From CAWBVG01 sp963792175 (GTDB lineage: Bacteria > Acidobacteriota > Vicinamibacteria > Vicinamibacterales > CAVVIG01): a stretch of 64,000 nucleotides of DNA. The translations under genes and the position numbers were made by a program. Below, one piece after another: positions 54,663 to 63,912 of the stretch. The stretch is from assembly GCA_963792175.1 (NCBI GenBank), contig CAWBVG010000039.1, forward strand, positions 62,001 to 126,000, in the 5' to 3' direction. The notes under the pieces were generated by a model, which was not told the origin of the DNA, made no database searches, and saw only the letters and a list, made by a program, of their open reading frames with translations. Every line of letters starts with the position of its first letter. The stretch's first letter is position 1.

Positions 54663-57600
54663 TCAGAAGCTCAGGCGCGCGCCCAACTGCACCTGCCGCA
54701 TGCTGCCGGCGGCGCTGATGCGCCCGAACGATGCGGCGCCAAACGTCGAACCGGGGTTTCCGTAGTTGACGGTGTTGAACGCGTTGAAGATCTCGGCGCG
54801 GATCTGCAGTTGCGCGGTGCCGCCCACCGGGATGTTCTTCATCAGCGACAGGTCCGTGGCGGCGAACTTCGGACCGCGCAGCACGTTGCGCGGCGCGTTG
54901 CCGAACGTGAACTGCGCCTGAAGGGCAAATGCCGCGGCGTCGTAGCAATTGATCAGCTCCAGCGTGGTGTGTTCGGCTGACAGTTGAGCGCCGGCACCGA
55001 TCCGACCAGGTTCGGGCGCTGTTGCCCCGTGATACCGATGTTTGCGCGATCGGTGCTGAGGATGACGTTGACGGGCGTGCCGCTCTGAATCGTGCTCACG
55101 CCGCCCACCTGCCAGCCTGCCACCACATACTTCAGCACCGGATTCGACGAGGTCTTGAGGAACGGCACATCGTAGATGTACGTCGCCACGAACCGGTGCG
55201 GGACGTCCCAGTTCGCCGGACCATAATCGGCCCAGATGTCGTAGTTGTTCATCGTCTGGCCGCCGCCGTTGGAGTGCGTGGACATGTCGCGCGTCCGTGA
55301 CCACGTGTAATGGACGTCGGCCTGCAACCCATGGCTCATGCGGCGGCGAAGGATGACGCTCACGGCATCGTAATCGGCGATCAGATCGTTCTGGATGATG
55401 CGGATGCTGCGGAACTTCGACGTCGGCCTTCGCGGATCCACCGCGCCCGGGCCGGGCTGCGGCGTGTTGCTGAAGAAGCTGCGATCCAGGTGGCTCGTGT
55501 TCGAGCCGATGTACTCGAGATCGACGGCGGTTCCGGCGAAGAGCTCGCGCTGGACGTCGAAGCTCCACTGATCCTTGCGGGCGTTCGGCAGATCCCGTGT
55601 CGGCGAAATCATGTCCGGCGTCACGACCGCGGCGACGCCCATCGGCCGGTCGAATGACAGCGTCGGATTCGCCGGATCCGACGTGAACGTCGACACCGGC
55701 GCCAGCGGCGGGTTGTTGGTGAGGAACGTGAACGAGTTCATCTGATTCGGGTTGTAGTAAATGCCGAACCCGGCGCGCACGACGGTCTTTGCGCCGAGGC
55801 GATAGGTGACGCCGAGACGCGGGGCGATGTCCTTGTAGTTCGGCTCGGTGAACTGGAAGCCCTTGGCTGGAAAACTGCTCGGAATGATCGTCAGCCCGTC
55901 CGTGTCGAGCATCGATGCGTAGCCGGCGTAGGTCTGCACCGGCGTGTTGAGCTCGTAGCGCAGCCCGAGGCTGAGCGTGAGGTTGCGCGACGCCTGCCAG
56001 CTGTCGTTGATGAAGAAGCCGTTCCTCCATCCGCCGACGTGGCCCTGCAGCTGGTCGGTCGGCGTGATCACCGTGCGCGGCAGGCCGAGCATGAAGTCGG
56101 CGACCGAGTACCCGGTGATATCGCCGGTGAAGTCGAAGCGTCCGCGCGGATCGTTCGCGGCGCGCCGGCCGGTCGTGAGCCGCCGCAGATCGAAGCCGGT
56201 TCGGACGTTATGCGCGCCGTGGTTGTAGGCGAGCACGTTCGACATCTGGAACGTCGTGTCGAACTGATACCAGTTCGTGCCGGCGCCGCCGAGCCCGCTG
56301 AAGTTGCTGATGTTGATGCTCGGCAGCCCCGGGTTGTTGTATTTGGCGTCGCCGTCGAACCCGGGAATGCCGAGCGCCGCGCCGACGCTGCTGTTGCCGC
56401 CCTCGAGAAACGGATTGTAGGTGTTGAAATCGAGCCGGTGATAGCCGACGCGGAAGTCGTTGAAGAGATTTGCGCTCAACGTGTGCGTATACGAGAACAG
56501 CGTGTTCTTGTTCACGCGAGGCTGCGACGTGCCGGTCGCCGTCACGATGCCGAGATTGCGCGTATAGCTGTCGTACCAGTTGTACCGGCCATACAGACGG
56601 ATCTTGTTCCCGATGTTCTGATCGACGCGCGCCAGCACTTGATCGGTCTCGTCGCGGCTCTCGCTGTTGGACTGCACGTTCGACGTCGTCCCGCCCAGGT
56701 TCGCGGCCGGGTAATACTCCAGCAGCTTGCGCGCGATGGGCGAAATCTGTGCCGCCGGGATGATGTTGCCGGGGAACGGCTGCCCGGTCAGCGGGTTGCG
56801 AATCGGCGTCGCGATCTCCGAGAAGTTGCCCTGCCGCATCAGATTGCTGGGAACCGACGCAAACCCGGCGGACAGCGCGTCCGCGCGGATGCCTTCGTAG
56901 GCGCCCATGAAGAACGTCTTGTTGTGACCGTCGTAGAGCTTCGGGAAGAACATCGGCCCGTCCATCTGCGCGCCGAATTGATCGCGATGCCGCGGGTTCT
57001 TCGGGTTCGCCCGGTTTTCGAAATAGCCGCGGTTATCGAGCGTTTCGTCCTGGACGAACTCGAACAGCGACCCGTGCGGCCGATTGGTGCCGCTCTTCGT
57101 CACCACGTTGATGTGGACGCCGAGATACGAGCCGTATTCCGCCGACGTGCTGCCGGTCTGAACCTGGACCTCGGTCACGGCGTCGGCGATCGGCCGCATG
57201 CTCGTCGCTGCGAGCAGGTTCGACGACGAGTTGATGCCGTCGAGCGACAGGCTGTTCTGGATTTCCCGCTGGCCGGCGCCTCTGAAGCTCTGCCCGATGT
57301 CGCTGTTCGGCGCCTGCAGCACACCCGGCGTCGTGTTCGCGAGGCTCCAGACGTTGCGGCCGTTCAGGGGCAAGTCTCGGACCGCCCGCGTGCCGATCGT
57401 CTCCGAAATCCGTCGCGCTGTCGGTATCGAGAATCGGCGACGATGCGACGACGTTGATCGATTCGTTCAACTGGCCGACCTTCATCGCCACGTTGGTCCG
57501 GGTAATCTGGTTCGTCGTCACTTCGACGCCGGTGACCTTCGAGGTCTGGAATCCGGTGAGGGTCACGCGTGATTTCGTACTCCCCGATGCGGACGAACTG

Positions 57601-57807
57601 GATGTTGTAATACCCTTCGGCGTTCGTCGTTGTCTCGTAGGTGTCGCCCGTCCCGGCGTTCACCGCCACGACAGACGCGCCCGGCACCACCAATCCGGAG
57701 CTGTCCGTGACCGTTCCGACCAACGCAGTTTGCGACGCCAATTGCGCGGCGGCCGGCGTCGCGCACAACAGGCCCAACAGTGCCCACAGCGTGAGACGGC
57801 TTCTCAT
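54663..57807 (-). CDS. TonB-dependent receptor, Oar-like, with carboxypeptidase regulatory-like domain (frameshifted)
   Basis: Outer-membrane receptor of about 1,050 residues. Signal RLTLWALLGLLCATPAAAQ after a GGAGGGGG ribosome-binding site. N-terminal CarboxypepD_reg module: ALVGTVTDSSGLVVPGASVV, TTTNAEGYYNIQFVRIGEYE, VTTNQITRTNVAMKVGQLNE. Then plug (LPLNGRNVWSLANTTPGVLQ, TEVQVQTGSTSAEYGSYLGV) and a large barrel ending LQIRAEIFNAFNTVNYGNPG and VQLGARLSF. Frame changes near 57555, 57370 and 54965. Oar-type receptors are abundant in Acidobacteriota and take up oligosaccharides, peptides or siderophores; the ligand is not evident. The divergent PAS-AraC gene may regulate it. Confidence 0.9.
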
Positions 57808-57946
57808 CGGTCCCCCTCCGGGCGACATGACAGCGCTTGTAAGCAAAGAGTTATTGCATGGGAGCGTCAGCTTTTGTAACAGGAACGTCAGCGAGATGGC
57901 CTGTCCACGTTGAACGAGGACCAGATCGCCCGCGAGGTGGTCCTGA

Positions 57947-58700
57947 TCAGCTGGACCGGCCACCAAGGGCTTGTAGGTACTCGCGATATTCGCGAGGTGT
58001 GCGTGCGAATTGCCGCCGGAATTCGCGAGAAAAGTGGCTCTGATCCGCGAAGCCGCATTTCAAGGCGATGTCGGCCAGCGATTCATCCGTGTACATCAAG
58101 GCGCGACTTGCCAGGCGCAACCGAAGCTTTCGCAGGAATCGTTGCGGGGTGAGATGGAAGGCGGCACGGAACTGCCGTTCGAACGCGCGGAGCGACATGT
58201 TCGAAATGGCCGCGAGGTGCCGATTGGTGATCTCGTGATGGAAATGGGCGCGCATGTGAGCCAGCGCCGGCCCGAAGCCGGGGGCGGTTGCTTCGAGGCT
58301 GCTCGCGGGTCCGGCGGCGCGAGTAATCCCGGCCGTGCCAATGATTGCGCCTTTCGCATCGACGACGGGGATCTTGTCGGTAATGTTCCAGACCGTCGTA
58401 CCCTGAGACTCTCCGACTCGTTCGAGCCGATTGACAATGCGGTGGCCGGCCAGAACTTGTTCATCATCGTGTCGGAATTGATCGGCCAGGAACGCCGGGG
58501 ATAAATCGTAGTCAGTCTTGCCCTGAATATGCTCGACCGCGGCAAATTCCTTTTCGCCCGGGTGATCGAGAGCTGTATTGAATGAGGAAGGCTCGATTGA
58601 CCCACAGATAACGGCCCCGGCGATCCTTCACCCACGCCAGCACGTCGGGAAGAAAATCCAACAGTTCGGCGAAATGAGATGGGATCTTGCTGGAGGTCAT
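57947..58700 (-). CDS. AraC family regulator with N-terminal PAS domain (frameshifted)
   Basis: Begins MTSSKIPSHFAELLDFLPDV, a PAS fold (LAWVKDRRGRYLWVNRAFL) followed, after a shift near 58565, by more PAS-like sequence and a C-terminal AraC HTH: ITNRHLAAISNMSLRAFERQ, LASRALMYTDESLADIALKC, GFADQSHFSREFRRQFARTP. Total about 250 residues. PAS-AraC regulators sense small ligands or redox. It is encoded upstream of the TonB receptor gene on the same strand, ending 139 bp before that start, and its own start lies 26 bp after the ThuA gene end. Confidence 0.82.
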
Positions 58701-58726
58701 CTTCGTTCGACCATGGACGCCCACGT

Positions 58727-59489
58727 CTACCGCGACAACAGCCACCGCAGGATGTTGTCGATCATCGTCGGCAGACGGCGGCGCTGAGTAGATTCGATCG
58801 CCGTGACCGTAGTTGACGTACACCATCCGGTATTTGGTGTTGATCCATGCGACGGGGATGTCCCCGCCGTTCAGCGTGTTCTTGACACCGAGCGGAAAGT
58901 TCGAGCCGTCCAGCGTCAGCAGGATCTTGACGTCGGGGTTGGCGCGCGGGCTCGGCGTCCACGAATACCACTCGCTGATTGGCGCGACGAACGTCGCCGG
59001 CACGCCTTTCAGGATTGGGTGCGCCAGGTCATCGGCGTTCACGCGGGCCGGCATGGACGGCCAATTGTTGGCGCTGAACCTCCCGCCCCCCATGAACTCG
59101 GTGAACCACGGCCACGCGTTGGTGCCGAACCCGGAGACGTGGAACCCGAGCCAGCCGCCTCCGCCCCCCATGTACCGCTCGAACGCCAGGCGCTGCGCCG
59201 CCGTGTGCGGCATGTCGTTCAGCCAGATCACGACCCGTACATCCCGCAGATTCACGTCGTTCAGCGCGTCCCAATCGCTGGTCGCGGCGAACGCGTAGCC
59301 GCCTGCCTCCGCGGCGGCGCCGAACGCACGCATCGCCTGCTGTGCGAACACGAAATGATCGAGCTCGCCGCCGGGCGTGAAAAACGCCAGCACCTTCGGA
59401 CGTGCGGCTTGGGGTTGCTGCGCGACAAGGGATGGCGGGGTCAGAAGGGTTGCTGCAACGCAGCCGATCGCCAGTAAGATTCGCCGCAT
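58727..59489 (-). CDS. ThuA domain protein, exported (frameshifted at 3' end)
   Basis: Signal peptide MRRILLAIGCVAATLLTPPS. ThuA-like class I glutamine amidotransferase-type fold: KVLAFFTPGGELDHFVFAQQ, VVIWLNDMPHTAAQRLAFER, YMGGGGGWLGFHVSGFGTNA, WPWFTEFMGGGRFSANNWPS, LAHPILKGVPATFVAPISEW. Near 58770 the frame shifts and the real C-terminus is MIDNILRWLLSR to a TAG at 58727-58729. ThuA proteins in soil bacteria often accompany sugar metabolism or oxidation gene sets; the catalytic role is unproven. The start is 4 bp from a divergent propeller gene. Confidence 0.85.
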
Positions 59490-59493
59490 ACCA

Positions 59494-60573
59494 GTGACGC
59501 GACATACTACCTCGCGCCGACCGGCCATCGCACTGGCCGCGCTCCTCGGTCTGGCCACCGCGATCAGCGCGGAGGTCGGCGTCACCGACGGACCCAAGGG
59601 CGTGGTGGTCAACACGCGCAACGGCAAAGCGTATGCGGCGTTTCCCGATCTTGGCATCGTCAAGATCGTCAACGGCGCGGCGGGGCCGGTGGTCACGCTC
59701 AAGACCGGCGCCAACGTCAAGAATCTCACCATGGATCCGCGCAGCGGCCGGGTGTACGCGATGAACCGCGGGCCCGGGACCATCTCGGTCATCGATCCTG
59801 ACACCGACGCGATCATCGACACGCTCAAGGCCGATCGCGGCAGTCTGACGGCGCTCAATCCCGTCACGAACAAGCTGTACGTGTCGGCCAGCACGGGCAC
59901 GGATCCGTCCGTCATCGATCTCGCGACGAAGTCTTCGACGACTATCCACGCCGGCACGGAAGGCAACGCGCTGTCGGTCAACGTCAAGGCGAACAAGATC
60001 TACTTCGTCGGCTACGAGGACAACTTCCTGACCGTCGTGGATGGCGTGACCAATGAGCCTGCGCGGATCGAGGTTCCTGGTTTTCATCAGTGGGACTCAG
60101 CCTTCAACGAGACGAACGGACTCCTCTATCTGCCGACACCGAACAACAACGCGATCACGGTCATCGACACGCGGACGGGCGTTGTCTCGATGGTTGGGAC
60201 CGGCAGCGTGCCGATGGCGGCGGCCGTCAATGAAGTCACGAACCGCCTCTACGTCGTGAACTACGCCAGCAGCGACGTCACGGTCATTGACGGCGCGTCG
60301 AACCGGCCGATCGCCACGGTTAAAGTCGGGTTGTGGCCGCAGCAGATCGCGATCAACGCCGAGACGAACATGATTTATGTCGTCAACACGCACGCGAACA
60401 GCGTGTCCGTGATCGACGGCCGCACGAATACCGTCGCAGCGACGGTGCCCGCAGACAAAGGGCCATGGGCCGTGGCGGTAAACCCGGTGACCAACATGAT
60501 TTACGTCGCCAACCGCCTGAGCGACAAGGTCACCGTGATCGATGGACACACGAACAGGGCCGTGCAGCGGTAA
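59494..60573 (+). CDS. Exported YncE-like YVTN beta-propeller protein
   Basis: Intact 359-residue protein. GTG start gives VTRHTTSRRPAIALAALLGL with a signal peptide (ALAALLGLATAISAEVGV), then seven clear YVTN blades (GKAYAAFPDLGIVKIVNGAA, GRVYAMNRGPGTISVIDPDT, NRLYVVNYASSDVTVIDGAS, NMIYVVNTHANSVSVIDGRT, NMIYVANRLSDKVTVIDGHT). Such secreted YVTN propellers bind surfaces or DNA in other bacteria; here the role is unknown. Co-directional with the ThuA gene 24 bp downstream. Confidence 0.9.
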   Translation: MTRHTTSRRPAIALAALLGLATAISAEVGVTDGPKGVVVNTRNGKAYAAFPDLGIVKIVNGAAGPVVTLKTGANVKNLTMDPRSGRVYAMNRGPGTISVIDPDTDAIIDTLKADRGSLTALNPVTNKLYVSASTGTDPSVIDLATKSSTTIHAGTEGNALSVNVKANKIYFVGYEDNFLTVVDGVTNEPARIEVPGFHQWDSAFNETNGLLYLPTPNNNAITVIDTRTGVVSMVGTGSVPMAAAVNEVTNRLYVVNYASSDVTVIDGASNRPIATVKVGLWPQQIAINAETNMIYVVNTHANSVSVIDGRTNTVAATVPADKGPWAVAVNPVTNMIYVANRLSDKVTVIDGHTNRAVQR

Positions 60574-60597
60574 TCGTCGGCCCTCGAGGATTTCTCT

Positions 60598-61419
60598 ATG
60601 CGTGCACTCCTGCGAATCGTCTCAGCCACCTGCGTGACCGTGTCCCTTGTGGCCGGCGCACCGGTCGTCGTACAGGTCCAGGCGCCGCGCAAGCGCCTGC
60701 TGGTGATCGGCGAAGAAAAGGGCTATCGACACGAAGCCGTGACGCACGCGATGGTCACGATCGAGCGCCTCGGCAAAGAGACCGGCCTGTGGGACACGGT
60801 GATCCGCACCGACACCGAGGCGCTCACGAAGAGGAAGCTCGAATACAACGCGAAGAATCTGAACGACTTCGACGCGGTCGTCTTCTACACCGGCGGCACG
60901 CTCGAGATGGACGCCAGCCAGCAGGCCGACTTCCTTTCCTTCGTCCATGACGACGGCAAAGGTTTCATCGGCATCCACAGCGCGACGATCACGTTCACGA
61001 AGTGGCCCGCGTACGGCGAGATGATCGGGGGCTATTTCGACGAGCACCCGTGGGGCACGTTCGACGCGCCCGTCATCGTCGAAGACCCGGCATTTCCCGG
61101 CATGAAGCAATGGCCATCAGCGTTCACGATCGCCGACGAGATCTATCAGATCAAGGACTTCTCGAGAACGACGACGCGCGTACTGATGCGGCTCGATCCG
61201 TCGAAGCTGGACCTCACCAACCCGCGCGTTCATCGCAAGGACGGCGACTTCGCGGTCACATGGGCCAAGATGTACGGCAAGGGACGCGTCTTCTATTCCA
61301 CGCTCGGCCACGTCGAAGCCAACTGGGACAGACCCGAGATGCAGACGATGATGGTCGAGGCAATCAAATGGGTGCTCAAGCTCGTCGACGCTGACGTCAC
61401 GCCTCGGGCTGCGCGCTAA
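60598..61419 (+). CDS. ThuA domain protein, exported
   Basis: Intact 273-residue protein. Signal RIVSATCVTVSLVAGAPVVV, then ThuA motifs: KRLLVIGEEKGYRHEAVTHA, FDAVVFYTGGTLEMDASQQA, GKGFIGIHSATITFTKWPAY, MIGGYFDEHPWGTFDAPVIV, HPVVKGF-type IYQIKDFSRTTTRVLMRLDP, VTWAKMYGKGRVFYSTLGHV. One of three ThuA proteins in 9 kb. Likely in one operon with the upstream propeller. A role in sugar or polyol oxidation is often assumed for such proteins but is not shown by sequence. Confidence 0.92.
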   Translation: MRALLRIVSATCVTVSLVAGAPVVVQVQAPRKRLLVIGEEKGYRHEAVTHAMVTIERLGKETGLWDTVIRTDTEALTKRKLEYNAKNLNDFDAVVFYTGGTLEMDASQQADFLSFVHDDGKGFIGIHSATITFTKWPAYGEMIGGYFDEHPWGTFDAPVIVEDPAFPGMKQWPSAFTIADEIYQIKDFSRTTTRVLMRLDPSKLDLTNPRVHRKDGDFAVTWAKMYGKGRVFYSTLGHVEANWDRPEMQTMMVEAIKWVLKLVDADVTPRAAR

Positions 61420-61459
61420 GTCTGGCGGCGAATTGCCCATTGACAACCCGTCGCGACAT

Positions 61460-61477
61460 TAGTTAGAACTCTAACTA
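61460..61477. promoter_or_regulatory. MarR operator 1 (TAGTTAGA-AC-TCTAACTA)
   Basis: Perfect 18-bp inverted repeat with 8-bp arms, extended by AT on each side, ending 2 bp before the GTG start of the MarR gene. The identical arms recur at 62010-62027 before the DoxX gene. Position at the start codon predicts autorepression. Confidence 0.8.
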
Positions 61478-61479
61478 AT

Positions 61480-61981
61480 GTGACTGCGAAGACCGGACGG
61501 CAGCCTGCACCCGCCAGCGATGGCGACCGGGCAGCGACGCTGCAGCTGATTATCGCGCTTGGGCGCGCGCTCCAGGCGCTCGAGCGAGCGGTGGGGCCGC
61601 CATTTGACTCAGAGCGGACTCAGCCTGACCGAGTTCGCAGTGCTGGAGGTGCTATACCACAAGGGGGCCTTGCGACTCGGCGAGATTCGGGACCGGATTC
61701 TCGTAACCGGCGCCAGTACGACGTATGTCGTGAAGAAGCTCGAGGAGCGTGGATTGATGCGCCGGCGAACCTGTGCCGAGGATTCGCGGGTCGTGTTCGG
61801 CGAACTGACGGCAAAGGGACGGGCGTTGATCGACGACGTGTTTCCCGCTCACGTCGAACGGCTTCAGCAAGCCATGGCGGGTCTGTCCGTGTCGCAGAAG
61901 CGCGAAGCCAGCCGACTCTTGCGCGCGCTGAGCCTGCATGCCCGCCGAGCCACCGGGGAACGAATTACAGAAGACGACTGA
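61480..61981 (+). CDS. MarR family transcriptional regulator (frameshifted)
   Basis: Winged helix regulator of about 165 residues. GTG start (VTAKTGRQPAPASDGDR) is followed by a shift near 61590 into LTEFAVLEVLYHKGALRLGE, RILVTGASTTYVVKKLEERG, LMRRRTCAEDSRVVFGELTA and a C-terminal dimer helix. MarR proteins repress adjacent efflux, redox or catabolic genes and release upon binding phenolic ligands or oxidation. Both its own start and the DoxX gene carry the same palindrome, so autoregulation and control of DoxX-pirin are expected. Confidence 0.87.
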
Positions 61982-62009
61982 GGCGTCGGGCCAAAATTTT
62001 TTGACCAAC

Positions 62010-62027
62010 TAGTTAGATTTCTAACTA
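62010..62027. promoter_or_regulatory. MarR operator 2 (TAGTTAGA-TT-TCTAACTA)
   Basis: Same two 8-bp arms as operator 1, with TT instead of AC at the centre. It lies 22 bp upstream of the ATG at 62049 and 10 bp before the AGGAGG ribosome-binding site, so repressor binding would block transcription of the DoxX-pirin pair. Confidence 0.8.
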
Positions 62028-62045
62028 TCTATCAACAGGAGGTTC

Positions 62046-62463
62046 ATGATGTCGTTCGCACCATCACTCACGCAGACATCGCCGGTCCGTCGCGGTCGCG
62101 CCGAACGCATCGCGCTCTGGGCCGTCCAGACTTGCGCTCGCCGCAATGTTCCTGCTCGCCGGCGGCTCGAAGCTCCTCGGCGTCCCCGCGATGGTGGCGT
62201 TGTTCGACGCCATCGGCATCGGCCAATGGTTCCGCTACGTCACCGGCCTCATCGAGGTCGGTTCGGCGATTGCGCTGCTCGTGCCTTCGGTCGCGGTCTT
62301 CGGCGCCTTGGCACTCGTGGCGACGATGGTCGGTGCGATCGTCACCCACCTCTTCATCGTCGGAGGCTCGCCCGCCATGCCGGTGATTCTCCTGCTCGGA
62401 TCGGCCGCGGTCGTCTGGATTCGAAGGCATCAGGTGCTCGGCGACCGGCTGACGGTGCGCTGA
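62046..62463 (+). CDS. DoxX family membrane protein (frameshifted)
   Basis: Four-helix membrane protein of about 138 residues. AGGAGG precedes ATG 62046/62049; the latter has better spacing. N-terminus RAERIALWAVQT shifts frame near 62130 into LAAMFLLAGGSKLLGVPAMV, ALFDAIGIGQWFRYVTGLIE, VGSAIALLVPSVAVFGALAL and HLFIVGGSPAMPVILLLGSA. DoxX-like proteins are linked to redox and thiol homeostasis. Within the MarR-controlled unit with pirin. Confidence 0.85.
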
Positions 62464-62498
62464 CGATGTGAACGACCGTAGTCGATGGAGGTAGCACA

Positions 62499-63393
62499 GT
62501 GAAATCATCAACATCCGTTCAAGCGTCGACTCGGCAGGTCGTGCATCGCACGCGCGGATATCGCCATGGTCCGATCACTCGTCTGATGAGCCCATCGGAC
62601 CTGGGCGAGCGGCTCAAGCCGTTCGTCTTTCTCGACCTGTTCGAGGCGGACATGCGAGCCTTGGCGGGCAATATGCCCGTGCATCCACATTCGGGGATCG
62701 CGACAGTGACCGTGTTCACGCGAGGCGACGTGACCTTTGACGACCCGATAGCGGGACACGGCACGCTCGGCCCAGGCGGGCTCGAATGGGCGCGTGCCGG
62801 ACTCGGGATGTGGCACGGCAAGGAGCTTTCCGGTGGATCATCCCCGATGGTGCAGGGCTTCCAGCTGTGGATCGCCCTTCCGCCTGAACTGGAGGGCGCC
62901 GAACCAGAGGCTCAGTACCTCGGCGCTGATCTGGTGCCGAGCATTGGCCCAGCCCGCGTCATCGTCGGTACGTACGAAATCGCGACGAGCTCGGTACGTG
63001 CTCCGCGCGGGATCAACTACGTGTTGGTCACGCTCAAACCCGGTGAGCGGTGGACGTACGGGCCTCCTGATCGGTCACACCGTTGCGTGGGTCGCGATTG
63101 CCGAAGGCGCGCTCGGGGCCAGCGAGCAGTTGTTCAACAGTGAACTCGCGATCTTCGAGCCGGGCGAGATCCCTATCACGTTTGAGGGGGCGGAAGGGAC
63201 TGGGGCAACCTTCGTCCTCGGCTCTGCGGTGCCGCATCCGTACGAGTTGCACTTAGGCGCCTACTCCGTCCACACGTCTGCGGACGCTCTCGCGGCGGGC
63301 GAACGGAATCTCCGCGAACTCAAGAGACGTCTGGACGCGAGAGGCGATCGGCGGCGTACGGCCTCGGGCTCGACGCCGGTGTTCCGGGGATGA
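62499..63393 (+). CDS. Pirin family protein (frameshifted)
   Basis: Bicupin iron protein of about 297 residues. RTRGYRHGPITRLMSPSDLG, FVFLDLFEADMRAL, NMPVHPHSGIATVTVFTRGD (metal-binding HPHxG region), HGTLGPGGLEWARAGLGMWH and GFQLWIALPPELEGAEPEAQ are clear pirin motifs. A shift near 63055 leads to the second cupin (GHTVAWVAIAEGALGASEQL, IPITFEGAEGTGATFVLGSA). Pirins act as quercetinases or redox sensors. GTG start with GGAGG 7 bp upstream. Third gene in the MarR-controlled unit. Confidence 0.88.
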
Positions 63394-63404
63394 CCACCAC
63401 GGCA

Positions 63405-63470
63405 CCCCCGCCGCGCGCATTAACATCGCCTCGTGGTCGTCAACGAGCAGGACGCGCGGGAGCGCGCGCG
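63405..63470 (-). pseudogene. Remnant of a response regulator receiver N-terminus
   Basis: On the minus strand PRVLLVDDHEAMLMRAAG is read, the standard start of a NarL-type receiver. No receiver body follows before the pirin gene, so this is a short remnant or chance match. Confidence 0.35.
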
Positions 63471-63541
63471 ATTCGTTGCCTTCGATCGGCGGCCCGACTC
63501 CGGCGGCCACTAATCCGACCCCGGATGAGCGTCCGTCGCCA

Positions 63542-63868
63542 TCAACCGATGTCCAGCGAGGAGATCCGGTCGCCGTCGAGCCGGAAGGTGTGATCGAGCT
63601 CGATGGGGCTGTTGGGAAAGTCCCCGGCCACACGCCCGACGACGATGGTTGCGCCGTTGCGCACCGTCGAACGGATCGGCGTCACGGTATGGTGATACTT
63701 CGCTCGAGCCGCGGCGTTCCACCGTTCGATCGCGACGGTTCCAGTGAACGTGCCGCCTTCGTCGTGCACGACGCCGTCGCTGACGAAGCAGCGAGCCAAC
63801 TGAGCGGCGTCACCCGCCTGCTCGGCAGCGAAGTACTCGGCGATCGGTTTCGGGAGCGAGAGCGACAT
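63542..63868 (-). CDS. SnoaL-like / NTF2-like family protein
   Basis: Intact 108-residue protein of the NTF2-like cone fold: PIAEYFAAEQAGDAAQLARC, FVSDGVVHDEGGTFTGTVAI, ERWNAAARAKYHHTVTPIRS, DFPNSPIELDHTFRLDGDRI. Members include ketosteroid isomerase-like enzymes and small ligand-binding proteins. It starts 32 bp after a GGAGGA ribosome-binding site region (GGAGGACTCGCC before the ATG). Divergent from a gene beginning at 63913. Confidence 0.88.
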   Translation of the reverse strand: MSLSLPKPIAEYFAAEQAGDAAQLARCFVSDGVVHDEGGTFTGTVAIERWNAAARAKYHHTVTPIRSTVRNGATIVVGRVAGDFPNSPIELDHTFRLDGDRISSLDIG

Positions 63869-63900
63869 GGCGAGTCCTCCTTCACCCGGAGAATAGGCAC

Positions 63901-63906
63901 TACACT
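63901..63906 (+). promoter_or_regulatory. -10 box TACACT, leaderless start of the last gene
   Basis: TACACT ends at 63906 and an ATG begins at 63913, exactly 7 nt later. No ribosome-binding site lies between, fitting the leaderless pattern at 9256, 13381, 1938 and 25723. Confidence 0.4.
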
Positions 63907-63912
63907 AACCGG

